In this document: in pieces, positions 11,289-21,908 of the stretch | Layout: the number at the start of each line of letters is the position of its first letter | Position numbering within the stretch: the stretch's first letter is position 1 | Source of the DNA: Chlorocebus sabaeus | Taxonomy: Eukaryota; Chordata; Mammalia; Primates; Cercopithecidae | Direction: 5' to 3' | Length of the DNA stretch: 64,000 nt | Assembly: GCF_047675955.1 (NCBI RefSeq) | Contig: NW_027328125.1 | Coordinates: forward strand, 310,001-374,000 | Notes under the pieces: model-generated | What the model was told of the DNA's origin: nothing | The model's database searches: none | Seen by the model: only the letters and a program-made list of their open reading frames with translations | Position numbers and translations under genes: made by a program

Positions 11289-12667
11289 TTTTCAGTTTTT
11301 ATCTTAGGATATTTCCTTTTTCACCATAGCCCTGTATGGGTTTCCAAATATCACATTGTAAATTCCGCACAACAGTCTTAGTGAAAGGCTTCTTGAGGAA
11401 AAGCTGTAACTCTCTGAGATGAATTTAAAAAAACACAAAGCAGTTTCTTAGAAAGATTCTTTCCAGTTTTTAACGGAAGATATATCCTTTTTCACCATAG
11501 CCCTCTATGGGCTTCCAAATATCACTTTTCAAATTTCACAAGAACTGTCTTAGAGAAAAGTCTCTTAAGGGAAAAGCTGTAACTCTGTGAGATGAATTAA
11601 CAGAACACAAAGTAGTCTCTCAGAAATCTTCTTTCCAGTTTTTAACGGAAGATATTTCCTTTTTCACCTTAGCCCTCTGTGGGCTTCCAAATATCACTTT
11701 GCAAATTCCCGAGGAAAAGTCTTAGGGAAAGGATTCTTGAGGAGAAAGCTCTAACTCTGTGAGATGAATTAACAGAACACAAAACAGTTTCTCAAAAAGC
11801 TTCTTTCCAGTTTTTAAAAGAAGATATTTCCTTTTTCACCATAGCCCTCTATGGGCTTCCAAATATCACGTTGCAAATTCCACAAGAACAACCTTAGCGA
11901 AAGGCTTCTTGAGGGGAAAACTGTAACTCTGTGAGATGAATTAACAGAACACAAAGCAGTTTCTCAGGCAGCTTCTTTTCAGTTTTTATCTTAGGTTATT
12001 TCCTTTTTCACCATAGCCCTCTATGGGCTTCCACATATCAGTTTGCAAATTTCACAAGAACTGTCATAGTGAACGGCTTCTTGAGGGTAAAGCTGTAACT
12101 CTGTGAGATAAACTAACAGAACACAAAACACTTTCCCTGAAAGTTCTTTTCGGTTTTCATCTTAGGATATTTCCATTTTCACCTTAGCCCTCGATGGGCT
12201 TCCAAATATCACTTTACAAATTCCACAAGAACAGTCTTAGCGAAAGGTTTCTTGTGGGGAAAGCTGTAACTCTGTTAGATGAATTAACAGAAGACAAAGC
12301 TGTTTCTCAGAAAATTTCCTTTCGGTTTTTATCTTAGGATATTTCCATTTGCACCATAGGTCTCTATGGGCTTCCAAATATCACTTTGCCAATTCCAAAA
12401 GAAGAGGCTTTGTGAAAGCCTTCTTGAACGGAAAGCTGTAAATCTCTGAGATTAATTAACAGAACAGAAAGCAGTTCCTCAGAAAGCTTCTTTTCAGTTT
12501 TTATCTTAGGATATTTCCTTTTTCACCGTAGCCCCCTAAGGGCTTCCAAATAACTCTTTGCAAATTCCACGAGAACAGTCTTAGCGAAAGGCTTCTTAAG
12601 GGGAAAGCTGTAACTCTGTGAGATGAATTAACAGAACACAAAGCAGTTGCTCAGAAAGCTTCTTTCC
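11289..12667 (-). repeat. Monomeric alpha satellite, block D (TCTTAGG-rich)
   Basis: About eight divergent monomers. Four in a row (heads near 11985, 12155, 12325 and 12500) carry the (A/C)TCTTAGGATATTTCC head, unlike the AAC(G/T)GAAG head that dominates 1550-9550. One monomer near 12690 has lost six bases of the core (CACCCTCTATGGG instead of CACCATAGCCCTCTATGGG). Confidence 0.92.
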
Positions 12668-13958
12668 AGTTTTTAAGGGAAGATAATTCCTTTTTCACCC
12701 TCTATGGGCTTCCAAATATCACCTTGCAAATTCAACAGGAACAGTCTTAGTGAACGGCTTCTTGAAAGGAGAGCTATAACTCTGTTAGATGAATTAAGAG
12801 AACACAATGCACTTTTTCAGAAAGCTTCCTTTCGGTTTTTATCTTAGCATATTTTCTTTTTCGCCATAACCCTCTATGGTCTTCCAATATCACTTTGCAA
12901 ATTCCACAAGAACAGTCTCAGGGAACGGGTTCTTCAGAGGAAAGCTGTACCTCTGTGAGATGAATTAACAGAACACAAAGTGGTTTCTCAGAAACCTTCT
13001 TTTCAGTTTTTAACGGAAGATATTTCCTTTTTCACCATAGCCCTCTATGGGCTCCCAAATGTCTCTTTGCAAACTCCACAAGAACAGTCTTAGAGAAAGG
13101 CTTCTTGAGGGGAAAGCTGTAGGTGTGTGAGATGAATTAACAGTACACAAAGCAATTTCTCAGAAAGCTACTTTTCAGTTTTTATCTTAGGATGTTTCCT
13201 TTTTCACCATGGGGCTCTATGGGCTTCCAAATATCTCTTTGCAAATTCCAGAAGAAGAGTCTTAGCGAAAGGCTTCTTGAGGGCAAGGCTGTAACTCTGT
13301 GAGATGAATTAACAGAAGACAAAGCAGTTTCTCAGAAAGCTTCTTTCCAGTTTTTAACAGAAGATATTTGCTTTTTCACCATATCCTTCTATGGCTTTCC
13401 AAATATTACTTTGAAATTCCACAAGAACAGTCTAAGCGAAAGGCTTTTTGAGGAGAAAGCTGTAACCCTGTGATATGAATTAACAGAACACAAGGCAGTT
13501 TCTCAGAAAGCTTCTTTTCAGTTTTTATCTTAGGATATTTCCTTTTTTACCCTAGCCCTCTATGGACTTCCATATATCACTTTGCAAATTTCACCAGAAC
13601 ACTCTTAGGAAAAGGCTTCTTGAGGGGAAAGCTGTATCTCTGTGAGATGAATTAAGAAGACACAAAGCAGGTTCTCAGAAAGCTTCTTTCCAGTTTTTAA
13701 CGGAAGCTATTTCCTTTTTCACCGTAGCCCTCTATGAGCTTCCAAATATCACTTTGCAAATTCCGCAGGAACAGTCTTACCGAAAGGCTTCTTGAGGGTA
13801 AAGCTGTAACTCTGTGAGATGAATTAACAGAACACAAATCAGTTTCTCTCAAAGCTTCTTTCCAGTTTTTCTCTTAGGATATTTCCTTTTTCACCATAGC
13901 CCGCTATGGGCTTCCAAATATCACTTTGCAAATTCCACAAGAACAGTCTTAACGAAAG
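12668..13958 (-). repeat. Alternating two-type (dimeric) alphoid stretch
   Basis: Eight successive monomer starts (12668, 12834, 13005, 13177, 13349, 13520, 13692, 13864) alternate strictly between an A-A-rich head (AAGGGAAG, AACGGAAG, AACAGAAG, AACGGAAG) and a TCTTAG(G/C) head. This gives four dimers of about 342 bp. Dimeric alphoid is the arrangement usually reported in macaques and baboons. The last monomer is cut by the start of the 3.2 kb duplication at 13959. Confidence 0.75.
13349..13519 (-). repeat. Monomer closely related to HOR monomer 10
   Basis: This 171-bp monomer shares with HOR monomer 10 its length and a run of otherwise rare variants: AACAGAAG head, ATATCCTTCTATGGCTTT core, TTTGAAATTCC, GTAACCCTGTG and ACAAGGCAG tail. 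The following monomer also begins CTTTTCAGTTTTTATCTTAGG, as HOR monomer 11 does. It is a likely descendant of the source of that HOR monomer, or an escaped copy. Confidence 0.8.
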
Positions 13959-14982
13959 GCTTCTTGAGGGGAAATCTGTAACTTTGTGAGATGAATTAAC
14001 AGAACACAAAGCAGTTTCTCAGAAAGTTTCTTTCCAGTATTTAACTGAAGATAATTACTTTTCCACCATAGCCCTATATCGGCTTCCAAATATCACCTTG
14101 CAAATAACACAAGAACAGTGTTAGAGAAAGGTTTCTTGACAGGAAAGTTGTAAGTCTCTGAGATTTATTAACAGAACACAAAGCCGTTTCTCAGAAAGCT
14201 TCCTTCCAGTTTTTAACGGAAAATATTTCCTTTTTCACCATAGCCCTCTATGGGCTCCCAAATATCACTTTGCAAATTCCACAAGAACAGCCTTAGCGAA
14301 AGGTTTCTTGAGGGGAGAGCTGTAACTCTGTGAGATGAATTAAAAGAACACAAAGCAGTTGATCAGAAACTTCTATACAGTTTTTAACGGAAGCTATTTC
14401 CTTTTTCACCATAGACCTCTTTGGGCTTCTAAATATCACTTTGTAAATTCCACAAGAGCATTCTTTGCGAAAAGCTTCTTGAGGGGAACGCAGTAACTCC
14501 GTGAGATGAATTAAGAGAACACAAAGCAGTTTCTCAGAGAGATTCATTCCAGTTCTTAACTGGAGATATTTCCTTTTTCACCATAGCCCTGTATGGGCTT
14601 CCAAATATCACTTTGCCAATTCCACAAGAACAGTCTTAGCGAAAGGCTTCTTGAGGGGAAAGCTGTAATTCTGTGAGATGAATTAAGAGAACACAAAGCA
14701 GTTTCTCAGAAAACTTCCTTCCAGTTTTTAACTGAAGATATTTCCTTTTTCACCCCAGCCCTCTATGGGCTTCCAAATATCACTTTGCAAATTCCACAAA
14801 AACAGTCTTAGCGAAAGGCTTGCTGAGGGTAAATGTGTAACTCTGTGAGATGAATTAACAGAACAGAAAGCAGTTTCTCAGACAGCTTCCTTCCAGTTTT
14901 TAACTGAAGATATTTCCTTTTTCACCATAGCATTCTCTGGGCTTTGTAAGATCACTTTGCAAATTCCAGAAGAACAGATTTA

Positions 14983-14992
14983 GCGAAAGGCT

Positions 14993-14996
<4 letters not shown>
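14983..14996. repeat. Target-site duplication, left of duplicated Alu
   Basis: GCGAAAGGCTTCTT, same as at 7099-7112. It was copied with the Alu rather than made by a new insertion. Confidence 0.88.
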
Positions 14997-15025
<29 letters not shown>

Positions 15026-15305
15026 AGACGGAGTATTGCTCTGTCGCCCAGGCTGGAGTGCAGTGGCCAGATCTCGGCTCACTCCAAGCTCCGCCTCCCG
15101 GGTTCACGCCATTCTCCTGCCTCAGCCTCCCGAGTAGCTGGGACAACAGGCACCCGCCAACTCGCCCGGCTACTTTTTTGTATTTCTTAGTAGAGACGGG
15201 GTTTCACCGTGATAGCCAGGATGGTCTCGATCTCCTGACCTCGTGATCCACCCGTCTCTGCCTCCCAAAGTGCTGGGATTACAGGCTTGAGCCACCGCGC
15301 CAGCC
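14997..15305 (-). mobile_element. AluY-type SINE, duplicate of the one at 7113
   Basis: Same element, same insertion point, same private substitutions (GAGTATTGCTC, CACTCCAAGC, GGGACAACAGG, TTTCTTAG) and the same poly-T length (14995-15024, 30 T) as the Alu at 7113-7421. A poly-A tail normally changes length quickly, so identical length argues for a recent duplication or an assembly duplication. Confidence 0.93.
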
Positions 15306-15319
15306 GCGAAAGGCTTCTT
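15306..15319. repeat. Target-site duplication, right of duplicated Alu
   Basis: GCGAAAGGCTTCTT, same as at 7422-7435; the interrupted monomer resumes afterwards. Confidence 0.88.
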
Positions 15320-17276
15320 GAAGGGAAAAATGTAACTGTGTGAGATGAATTAACAGAACCTAAAGCAGTTTCTCAGAAAGCTTCCTTCCAGTTTTTAACT
15401 AAAGATATGTCCTTTTTCACCGTAGCCCTCTATGGGCTTCGAAATATCACTTTGAAAATTCCACAAGAAAAAACTTAGGGAAAGGCTTCTTGAGAGGAAA
15501 AATGTAACTCTGAGACATGAATTAACAAAAACTGAAGCAGTTTCTCAAACGGCTGCTTTCCAGTTTTTAACTAAAGATATTTCCTTTTCAACTTAGACCT
15601 CTATGGGCTTCCAAATATCACCTTGCAAATTCCACAAGAACAGTCTTTGCGAAAAGCATCTTCAAGGGAAAGCTGTAACTCTGTGAGATGAATTAACAGA
15701 ACACAAAGCAATCTCTCAGAAAGCTTCTTTCCAGTTTTTTTAGGAAGATATCTCCTTTTTCACCATAGCCCTCTATGGGCTTCCAAATACCACTTTGCAA
15801 ATTCCACAAGAACTGTCTTCGCGAAAGGCTTCTTGAGGAGAAAGGTGTAACTCTGTTACATGAATTAACAGAACACAAAGCAGTTTCTCAGGAGCTTCTT
15901 TCCAGTTTTTAAGTGAAGATATTTCCTTTTTCCCCGTAGGCCTTTATGGACTTCCAAATATCACTTTTCAAATTCCACCAGAACAGACTTAGCGAAAGGA
16001 TTCTTGAAAGGAAAGCTGTTAGTCTGTCAGATGAATTAACAGAACACAAAGCAGTTTCTCAGAAAGCTTCTTTCCAGTTTTCAATGGAAGATATTTCCTT
16101 TTCCACCATAGCCCTCTATGGGTTTCAAAATATCACTTTGCAAATTCCACAAGAAGAGTCTTAACGAAAGGCTTCTTGAGGGGAAAGGTGTAACTCTATT
16201 AGATGAATTAACAGAACACAAAGCAGTTTCTCAGAAAGCTTCTATCCAGTTTTTAACTGAAGATATTTCCTGTTTCACTGTAGCCCTATATGGGCTTCCA
16301 AATATCACTTTGCAAATTCCACAAGAAGAGTCTTACCGAAACATTCCTTCAGGGAAAAGCTGTAACTCTGTGAGAAGAATTAACAGAACACACAGCAGTT
16401 TCTCAGAAAGCTTCCTTCCAGTTTTTAACGGAAGATATTTCCTTTTTCACCATAGCCCGCTATGGGCTTCCAAATATCACTTTGCAAATTCCACATGAAC
16501 AGTCTTACCGAAAGGCTTCTTGAGGGGAAAACTGTAATTCAGTGAGATGAATTAACAGAACACAAAGCCTTTCTCAGAGAGCTTCTTTCCAGTTTTTAAC
16601 TGAAGATATTTCCTTTCTCACCATAGCCCCCTAAGGGCTTCCCAATATCACTTTCCAAACTCCACAAGAACAGACATAGCGAAAGGCTTGTTGAGGTAAA
16701 GCTGTAACTCTGTGAGATGAATTAACAGAAGAGAAAGCAGTTTCTCAGAAAGATTCTTTCCAGTTTTTATCAGAAGATATTGCCTTTTTCACCATAGCCC
16801 TCTAAAGGCTTCCAAATATCACTTTGCCAATTCCACAGTAACAGTCTTAGAGAAAGATTTCTTGAAGTGAAAGCTGTAACTCTGTGAGATGAATTAACAG
16901 AACAAAAAGTAGTTTCTCAGAAATCTTTTTTCCAGTTTTTTTCGGAAGATATTTCCTTTTTCACCATAGCCCTCTAAGGGCTTCCAAATATCACTTTGCA
17001 AATTCCACAAGAACAGCCTTAGCGAACGGCTTCTTGAAGGGAAAGCTGTAACTCTGTTAGATGAATCAACAGAACACAAAGCAGTTTCTCAGAATGCTTC
17101 TTTCCAGTTTTTCAAGGAAGATATTTCCTTTTTCACCATAGCCATCTAAGGGCTTCCAAATATCACTTTGCAAATTCCACAAGAACAGTCTTACCGTAAG
17201 GCTTCTTGAGGGGAAAGCAGTATCGCTGTGAGAGAAATTAACAGAACACAAAGCAGTTTCTCAGAAGTTTCTTTCG

Positions 17277-17617
17277 AGTTTTTAACGGAAGATATTTCCT
17301 TTTCCACCAGAGCCCTCTAGGGGCTTCGAAATATCACTTTCCAAATTCCACAAGAACAGTCTTAGCAAAAGGCTTCTTGAGGGGAAAGCAGTAACTGTGA
17401 GATGAATTAACCGAAAACAAAGCAGTTTCTCAGGAAGCTTCTTTCCAGTTTTTAAGGGAAGATTTTACTTTTTCACCATAACCCTCTATGGGCTTCCAAA
17501 TATCATTTTGCAAATTCCACAAGAACAATCTTTGCGAAAGGCTTCTTGAGAGGAACACAGTAACTCTGTGAGATGAATAAACAGAACACAAAGCAATTTC
17601 TCAGAAAGCTTCTTTCC
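17277..17617 (-). repeat. Two monomers resembling HOR monomers 6-7
   Basis: The monomer starts at 17277, 17447 and 17618 give lengths of 170 and 171 bp, exactly those of HOR monomers 6 and 7. Shared markers are GCAGTAACTGTGAG, GAATTAACCGAA, CTCAGGAAGC, then AAGGGAAGATTTT, CACCATAACCCTC, CAGTAACTCTGTG and AAGCAATTTCTC. The front half of the first monomer is less similar. They sit in the same order as in the HOR. Confidence 0.82.
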
Positions 17618-17960
17618 AGTTTTTAACTGAACATATTTCTTTTTTCACCACAGCGCTCTATGGGCTTCCAAATATCACTTTCCAAATTCCACAAGAACAG
17701 TCTAAGCGAAAGGCTTCTTGAGGGGAACGCTGTAACTCTGTGAGATGAATTTACAGAACACAAGCAGTTTCTCAGAAAGCTTCTTTCCAGTTTTTAACTG
17801 AAGATATTTCCTTTTTCACGATAGCCCTCCATGGGCTTCCAAATGTCACTTTGTAAATTCCACAAGAACCACCATCGCGAAAGTCTTCTTGAGGGGAAAG
17901 CTGTAACTCGGTGAGATAAATTGACAGAACACAAAGCAGTTTCTCAGAAAGCTTCTTTTC

Positions 17961-18990
17961 AATTTTTATCTTAGGATATCTCCTTTTTCAACATAGTCCT
18001 CTGTGGGCTTCTAAATATCACTTTTCAAATTCCACAAGAACAGTCTTAGGGAAAGGCTTCATGAGGGGAAAGCTGTAAGTCCCTGAGATGATTTAACAGA
18101 ACACAAAGTAGTTTCTCAGAAAGCTTCTTTCCAGAATTTAATGGAAGATAGTTCCTTTTTCACCATAGTCCCCTATGGGCTTCCAAATATCACTTTTCAA
18201 ATTCCACAAGATATGACTTAGCTAAAGGTTTCTTGAGGAGAAATTTGTCACACTGTGAGATGAATTAACAGAACACAAAGAAGATTCTCAGAAAGCTTCT
18301 TTTCGGTTTTCATCTTAGGATATTTCCATTTTCACCATAACCCTCTATGGTTTTCCAAATATCACTTTGCAAATTCAACAAGAACAGTCTAAGTGAAAGG
18401 CTTCTTGAGGGGAAAGATGTAACTCTGTGACATGAATTAACAGAACACAAAGCACTTTCTCAGAAAGCTTCCTTCCAGTTTTTAAGGGAAGATATTTCCT
18501 TTTTCACCATAGCCCTTTATAGGCTTCCAAGTATCACTCTGCAAATTCCACAAGAGCAGTCTTAGCGAAAGGCTTCTTGAGGGGAAAGCTGTAATTGTGT
18601 GAGATGAATTAAGAGAATACAGAGCAGTTTCTCAGAAAGTTTCTCTTCAGTTGTTATCTTAGGATATCTCCTTGTTCACCATAGCCCTCTGTGGGCTTCG
18701 AAATATCACTTTGCAAATTCCACAAGAAGAGTCTTAGGGAAAGGCTTCATGAGGGGAAAGATGTAAGTCTCTGAGATGAATTAACAGAACACAAAGTAGT
18801 TTCTCAGAAATCTTCTTCCAGATTTTAACGGAAGATACTTCCTTTTTCACCATAGCCCCCTATGGGCTTCCAAATATCACTTTCCAAATTCCACAAGATC
18901 AGCCTTAGCTAAAGGTTACTTGAGGAGAGATTTGTAACACTGTGAGATGAATTAACAGAACACAAAGCAGATTCTCAGAAAGCTTCTTTC
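17961..18990 (-). repeat. Relic four-monomer repeat, one and a half copies
   Basis: 17961-18303 and 18649-18990 (offset 687-688, four monomers) share TCTTAGGATATCTCCTT, CTCTGTGGGCTTC, GGCTTCATGAGGGG, GTAAGTC(C/T)CTGAGATGA, a CAGA(A/T)TTTAA head in the second monomer, CTTAGCTAAAGGTT and AGATTCTCAG. The match stops where the HOR array begins, so the second copy was probably truncated by the array. Confidence 0.75.
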
Positions 18991-19003
18991 CACTTTTTAA
19001 CGG

Positions 19004-21392
19004 AAGATATTTCCTTTTTCACCATAGCCCTCTATGGGCTTCCAAATATCACTTTGCAAATTCCACAAGAAGTGTCTTCGCGAAAGGCTTCTTGAGGGCA
19101 AAGCTGTAACACTGTGAGATGAATTAACAGAACACAAAGTAGTTTCTCAGAATGCTTCTTTTCAGTTTTTATCTTAGGATATTTCCTTTTTCACCTTAGC
19201 CTTCTATGGGCTTGAAAATATCACTATGAAATTTCCACATGAAGAGTCTCAGCGAAAGGATTCTTGAGGTGAAAGCAGTGACTCTGTGAGATGAATTAAC
19301 AGAACACAAAGCAGTTTCTCAGAAAACTTCTTTCCAGTTTTTAAAGGAAGATATTTCCTTTTTCACCGTAGACCTCTACGGGCTTCCAAATAACACTTTG
19401 CCAATTCCACAAGAAGAGTCTTAGCGAAAGGCATCTTGAAGGGAAGGCTGTAACTCTGTGAGATGAATTAACAGGACACAAAGCAGTTTCTCATAAAGCT
19501 TCCTTCCAGTTTTTATCGGAAGATATTTCCTTTTACACCGTAGCCCTGTATGGACTTCCAGATATCAATGTGCAAATTTCACAAGAACAGTCTTAGCGAA
19601 AGGCTTCTTGAGGGGAAAGCTGTAACTCTGTGAGATGAATTAACAGAACACAGAGCAGTTTCTCAGAAAGCTTCTTTCCAGTTTTTAACGGAAGATATTT
19701 CCTTTTTCACCATAGCACTCTATGGGCTTCCAGATATCACCTTGAATATTCCACAAGAACAGACTTAGCGAAAGGCTTCCTGAAGGGAATGCTGTAACAC
19801 TGTGAGATGAATTAACAGAACACAGAGCAGTTTCTCAGAAAGCTTCTTTACAGTTTTTAACGGTAGATATTTCCTTTTTCACCTTAACCCTCTAAGGGCT
19901 TCCAAATATCACTTTGCAAATTGCATAAGAACAGTGTTAGCGAAAGGCTTTTTGAGGAGAAAGCAGTAACTGTGAGTTGAATTAACCGAACACAAAGCAG
20001 TTTCTCAGGAAGCTTCTTTCCAGTTTTTAAGGGAAGATTTTCCTTTTTCACCATAACCCTCTATGGGCTTCCAAATATCACTTTTCAAATTCCACAAGAA
20101 CAGTCTTAGCGAAAGGCTTCTTGAGGGGAATGCAGTAACTCTGTGAGATGAATTAACAGAACACAAAGCAATTTCTCAGAAAGATTCTTCCCAGTTTTTA
20201 TCTTAGGATATTTCCTTTTTCACCATAGCCCTCTATGGGCTTCCAAATATCACTTTGCAAATTCCCCAAGAACAGTCTTAGCGAAAGACTGCTTGAGGGG
20301 AAAGCTGTAACTCTTGAGATGAATTAGCAGAACACAAAGCAGTTTCTCAGAAAGCTTCTTTCCTGTTTTTTAACGGAAGTTATTTCCTTTTTCACCGTAG
20401 CCCTCTATGGGCTTCCAAATATCACTTTCCAAATTCCAGAAGCACAGTCTTAGCGAAAACTTCTTGAGGAGAAAGCTGTATCTCTGTGAGATGAATTAAC
20501 AGAACACAAAGCAGTTTCTCAGAAAGCTTCTTTCCAGTTTTTAACAGAAGATATTTCCTTTTTCATCCTATCCTTCTATGGCTTTACAAATATCACTTTG
20601 AAATTCCACAAGAACAGTCTTAGCGAAAGGCTTCTTGTGGAGAAAGCTGTAACCCTGTGAGATGAATTAACAGAACACAAGGCAGTTTCTCAGAAAGCTT
20701 CTTTTCAGTTTTTATCTTAGGATATTTCCTTTTTCACCATAGCCCACTATGGGCTTCCAAATGTCACTTTGCAAATTCCACAAGAACAGTCTTAGCGAAA
20801 GGCTTCTAGAGGGGCAAGCTGTAACTCTGTGAGATGAACTAAGAGAACACAAAGCAGTTTCTCAGAATGCTTCTTTCCAGTTTTTAACGGAAGATATTTC
20901 CTTTTTCACCATAACCCTATATGGGCTTCCAAATATCACTTTGCAAATTCCACAAGAACAGTCTTAGCGAAAGGCTTCTTGAGAGGAACGCAGTAACTCT
21001 GTGAGATGAATTAAAAGAACACAAAGCAATTTCTCAGAAAGGTTCTTTCCAGTTTTTAACGGAAGATCTTTCCTTTTTCACCATAGCCCTCTATGGGATT
21101 CCAAATATCACTTTCAAAATTCCAGAAGAACAGTCTTAGCGAAAGGCTTCTTGAGGGGAAAGCTGTAACTCTGTGAGATGAATTATCAGAACACAAAGTA
21201 GTTTCTCAGAAAGATTCTTTCCAGTTTTTAACGGAAGATATTCCCTTTTTCACCATAGCCCTCTATGGGCTTCCAATATCACTTTGAAAAACCCACAAGA
21301 AGAATCTTAGAGAATGGCTTCTTTCTGGGAAAGCAGTAACTCTGTGAGATGAATTAATAGAACACAGAGCAGTTTCTCAGAAAGCCTCTTTC
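19004..21392 (-). repeat. HOR copy 1 (first, lacks about 12 bp of monomer 1 head)
   Basis: First copy at the array edge. The monomer-1 head reads AACGGAAG like the flank instead of the HOR's AACAAAAG; everything after that follows the HOR. Variants: GGCTTC in monomer 4, AAATTCC in monomer 7, CATCCTATCC in monomer 10, ATTATCAG and AAACCCAC in monomer 14. It shares the AAACCCAC variant with copy 3. Confidence 0.93.
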
Positions 21393-21411
21393 AGTTTTTA
21401 ACAAAAGATAT

Positions 21412-21428
21412 TTCCTTTTTCACCATAG
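21412..21428. promoter_or_regulatory. pJ-alpha box (example; recurs through the window)
   Basis: TTCCTTTTTCACCATAG fits the pJ-alpha consensus TTCCTTTTYCACCRTAG as I recall it, the mark of A-type monomers. In the HOR it is intact in monomers 1, 3, 5, 8, 9, 11 and 13 and altered by one or a few bases in the rest. The same position in human B-type monomers is the CENP-B box, which I do not find here. Confidence 0.75.
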
Positions 21429-21438
21429 CCCTCTATGG
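21423..21438. repeat. Short dyad (6-bp arms, 4-base loop) in the monomer core
   Basis: CCATAG-CCCT-CTATGG forms a perfect inverted repeat overlapping the pJ-alpha box. A competing arrangement AGCCC-TCTAT-GGGCT overlaps it. Of the 14 HOR monomers, 1, 3, 5, 8, 11, 13 and 14 keep six paired bases and 6, 7 and 12 keep five; 2, 4, 9 and 10 are broken. Confidence 0.8.
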
Positions 21439-21564
21439 GCTTCCAAATATCACTTTGCAAATTCCACAAGAAGTGTCTTCGCGAAAGGCTTCTTGAGGGC
21501 AAAGCTGTAACACTGTGAGATGAATTAACAGAACACAAAGTAGTTTCTCAGAATGCTTCTTTTC

Positions 21565-21736
21565 AGTTTTTATCTTAGGATATTTCCTTTTTCACCTTAG
21601 CCCTCTATGGGCTTGAAAATATCACTATGAAATTTCCACATGAAGAGTCTCAGCGAAAGGATTCTTGAGGTGAAAGCAGTGACTCTGTGAGATGAATTAA
21701 CAGAACACAAAGCAGTTTCTCAGAAAGCTTCTTTCC
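21565..21736 (-). repeat. HOR monomer 2 (copy 2)
   Basis: 172 bp, TATCTTAGG head. Diagnostic: CACCTTAG, GGGCTTGAAAATATCACTA, GAAATTTCCACATGAAGAG, TCTCAGCG, GGTGAAAGCAGTGACTC. The dyad is broken by CCTTAG. Right junction has HindIII. Confidence 0.92.
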
Positions 21737-21908
21737 AGTTTTTAAAGGAAGATATTTCCTTTTTCACCGTAGACCTCTACGGGCTTCCAAATAACACTTT
21801 GCCAATTCCACAAGAAGAGTCTTAGCGAAAGGCATCTTGAAGGGAAGGCTGTAACTCTGTGAGATGAATTAACAGGACACAAAGCAGTTTCACATAAAGC
21901 TTCCTTCC
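21737..21908 (-). repeat. HOR monomer 3 (copy 2)
   Basis: 172 bp, AAAGGAAG head. Diagnostic: CACCGTAGACCTCTACGGGC, AATAACACTTTGCC, GGCATCTTGAAGGGAAGGC, AACAGGACAC, CATAAAGC. Both dyad arms differ from consensus yet still pair (CCGTAG/CTACGG). Confidence 0.92.

Larger units (their letters stand above)
13959..17188. repeat. 3.2 kb duplicated segment, copy 2 (includes an Alu)
   Basis: Near-identical second copy of 6075-9306. Scattered single-base differences (for example near 15607, 15656 and 15714) and a few 1-bp indels are the only changes seen. If the event was a tandem duplication of about 7.88 kb (6075-13958), the second copy has lost everything beyond 17188, because 17189 onward does not match 9307 onward. 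Confidence 0.92.
17189..19003 (-). repeat. Array-edge monomeric alpha satellite, block E
   Basis: About 10.6 divergent monomers between the 3.2 kb duplication and the HOR array. It contains two monomers resembling HOR monomers 6 and 7 (17277-17617) and a partly repeated four-monomer unit (17961-18648, with its first two monomers recurring at 18649-18990). There is no transposon and no gradual rise in similarity to the HOR before the junction. Confidence 0.92.
21393..21564 (-). repeat. HOR monomer 1 (copy 2)
   Basis: 172 bp. Diagnostic: AACAAAAG head, AGTGTCTTCGCGAAAGG, GAGGGCAAAGC, AAAGTAGTTTCTC. It holds a perfect pJ-alpha-type motif (21412-21428) and an intact CCATAG/CTATGG dyad. Its right junction (AGAATGCTTC) lacks a HindIII site. 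Confidence 0.92.

Noticed and set aside
14997..15305. Independent Alu insertion
   Set aside because: Same insertion site, same target-site copies and same private substitutions as the Alu at 7113, so it was copied by the 3.2 kb duplication.
1..19003. Inverted alphoid blocks or an LTR/L1/viral insertion
   Set aside because: All monomers share one orientation, and the only non-alphoid DNA I can see is the three Alu copies.
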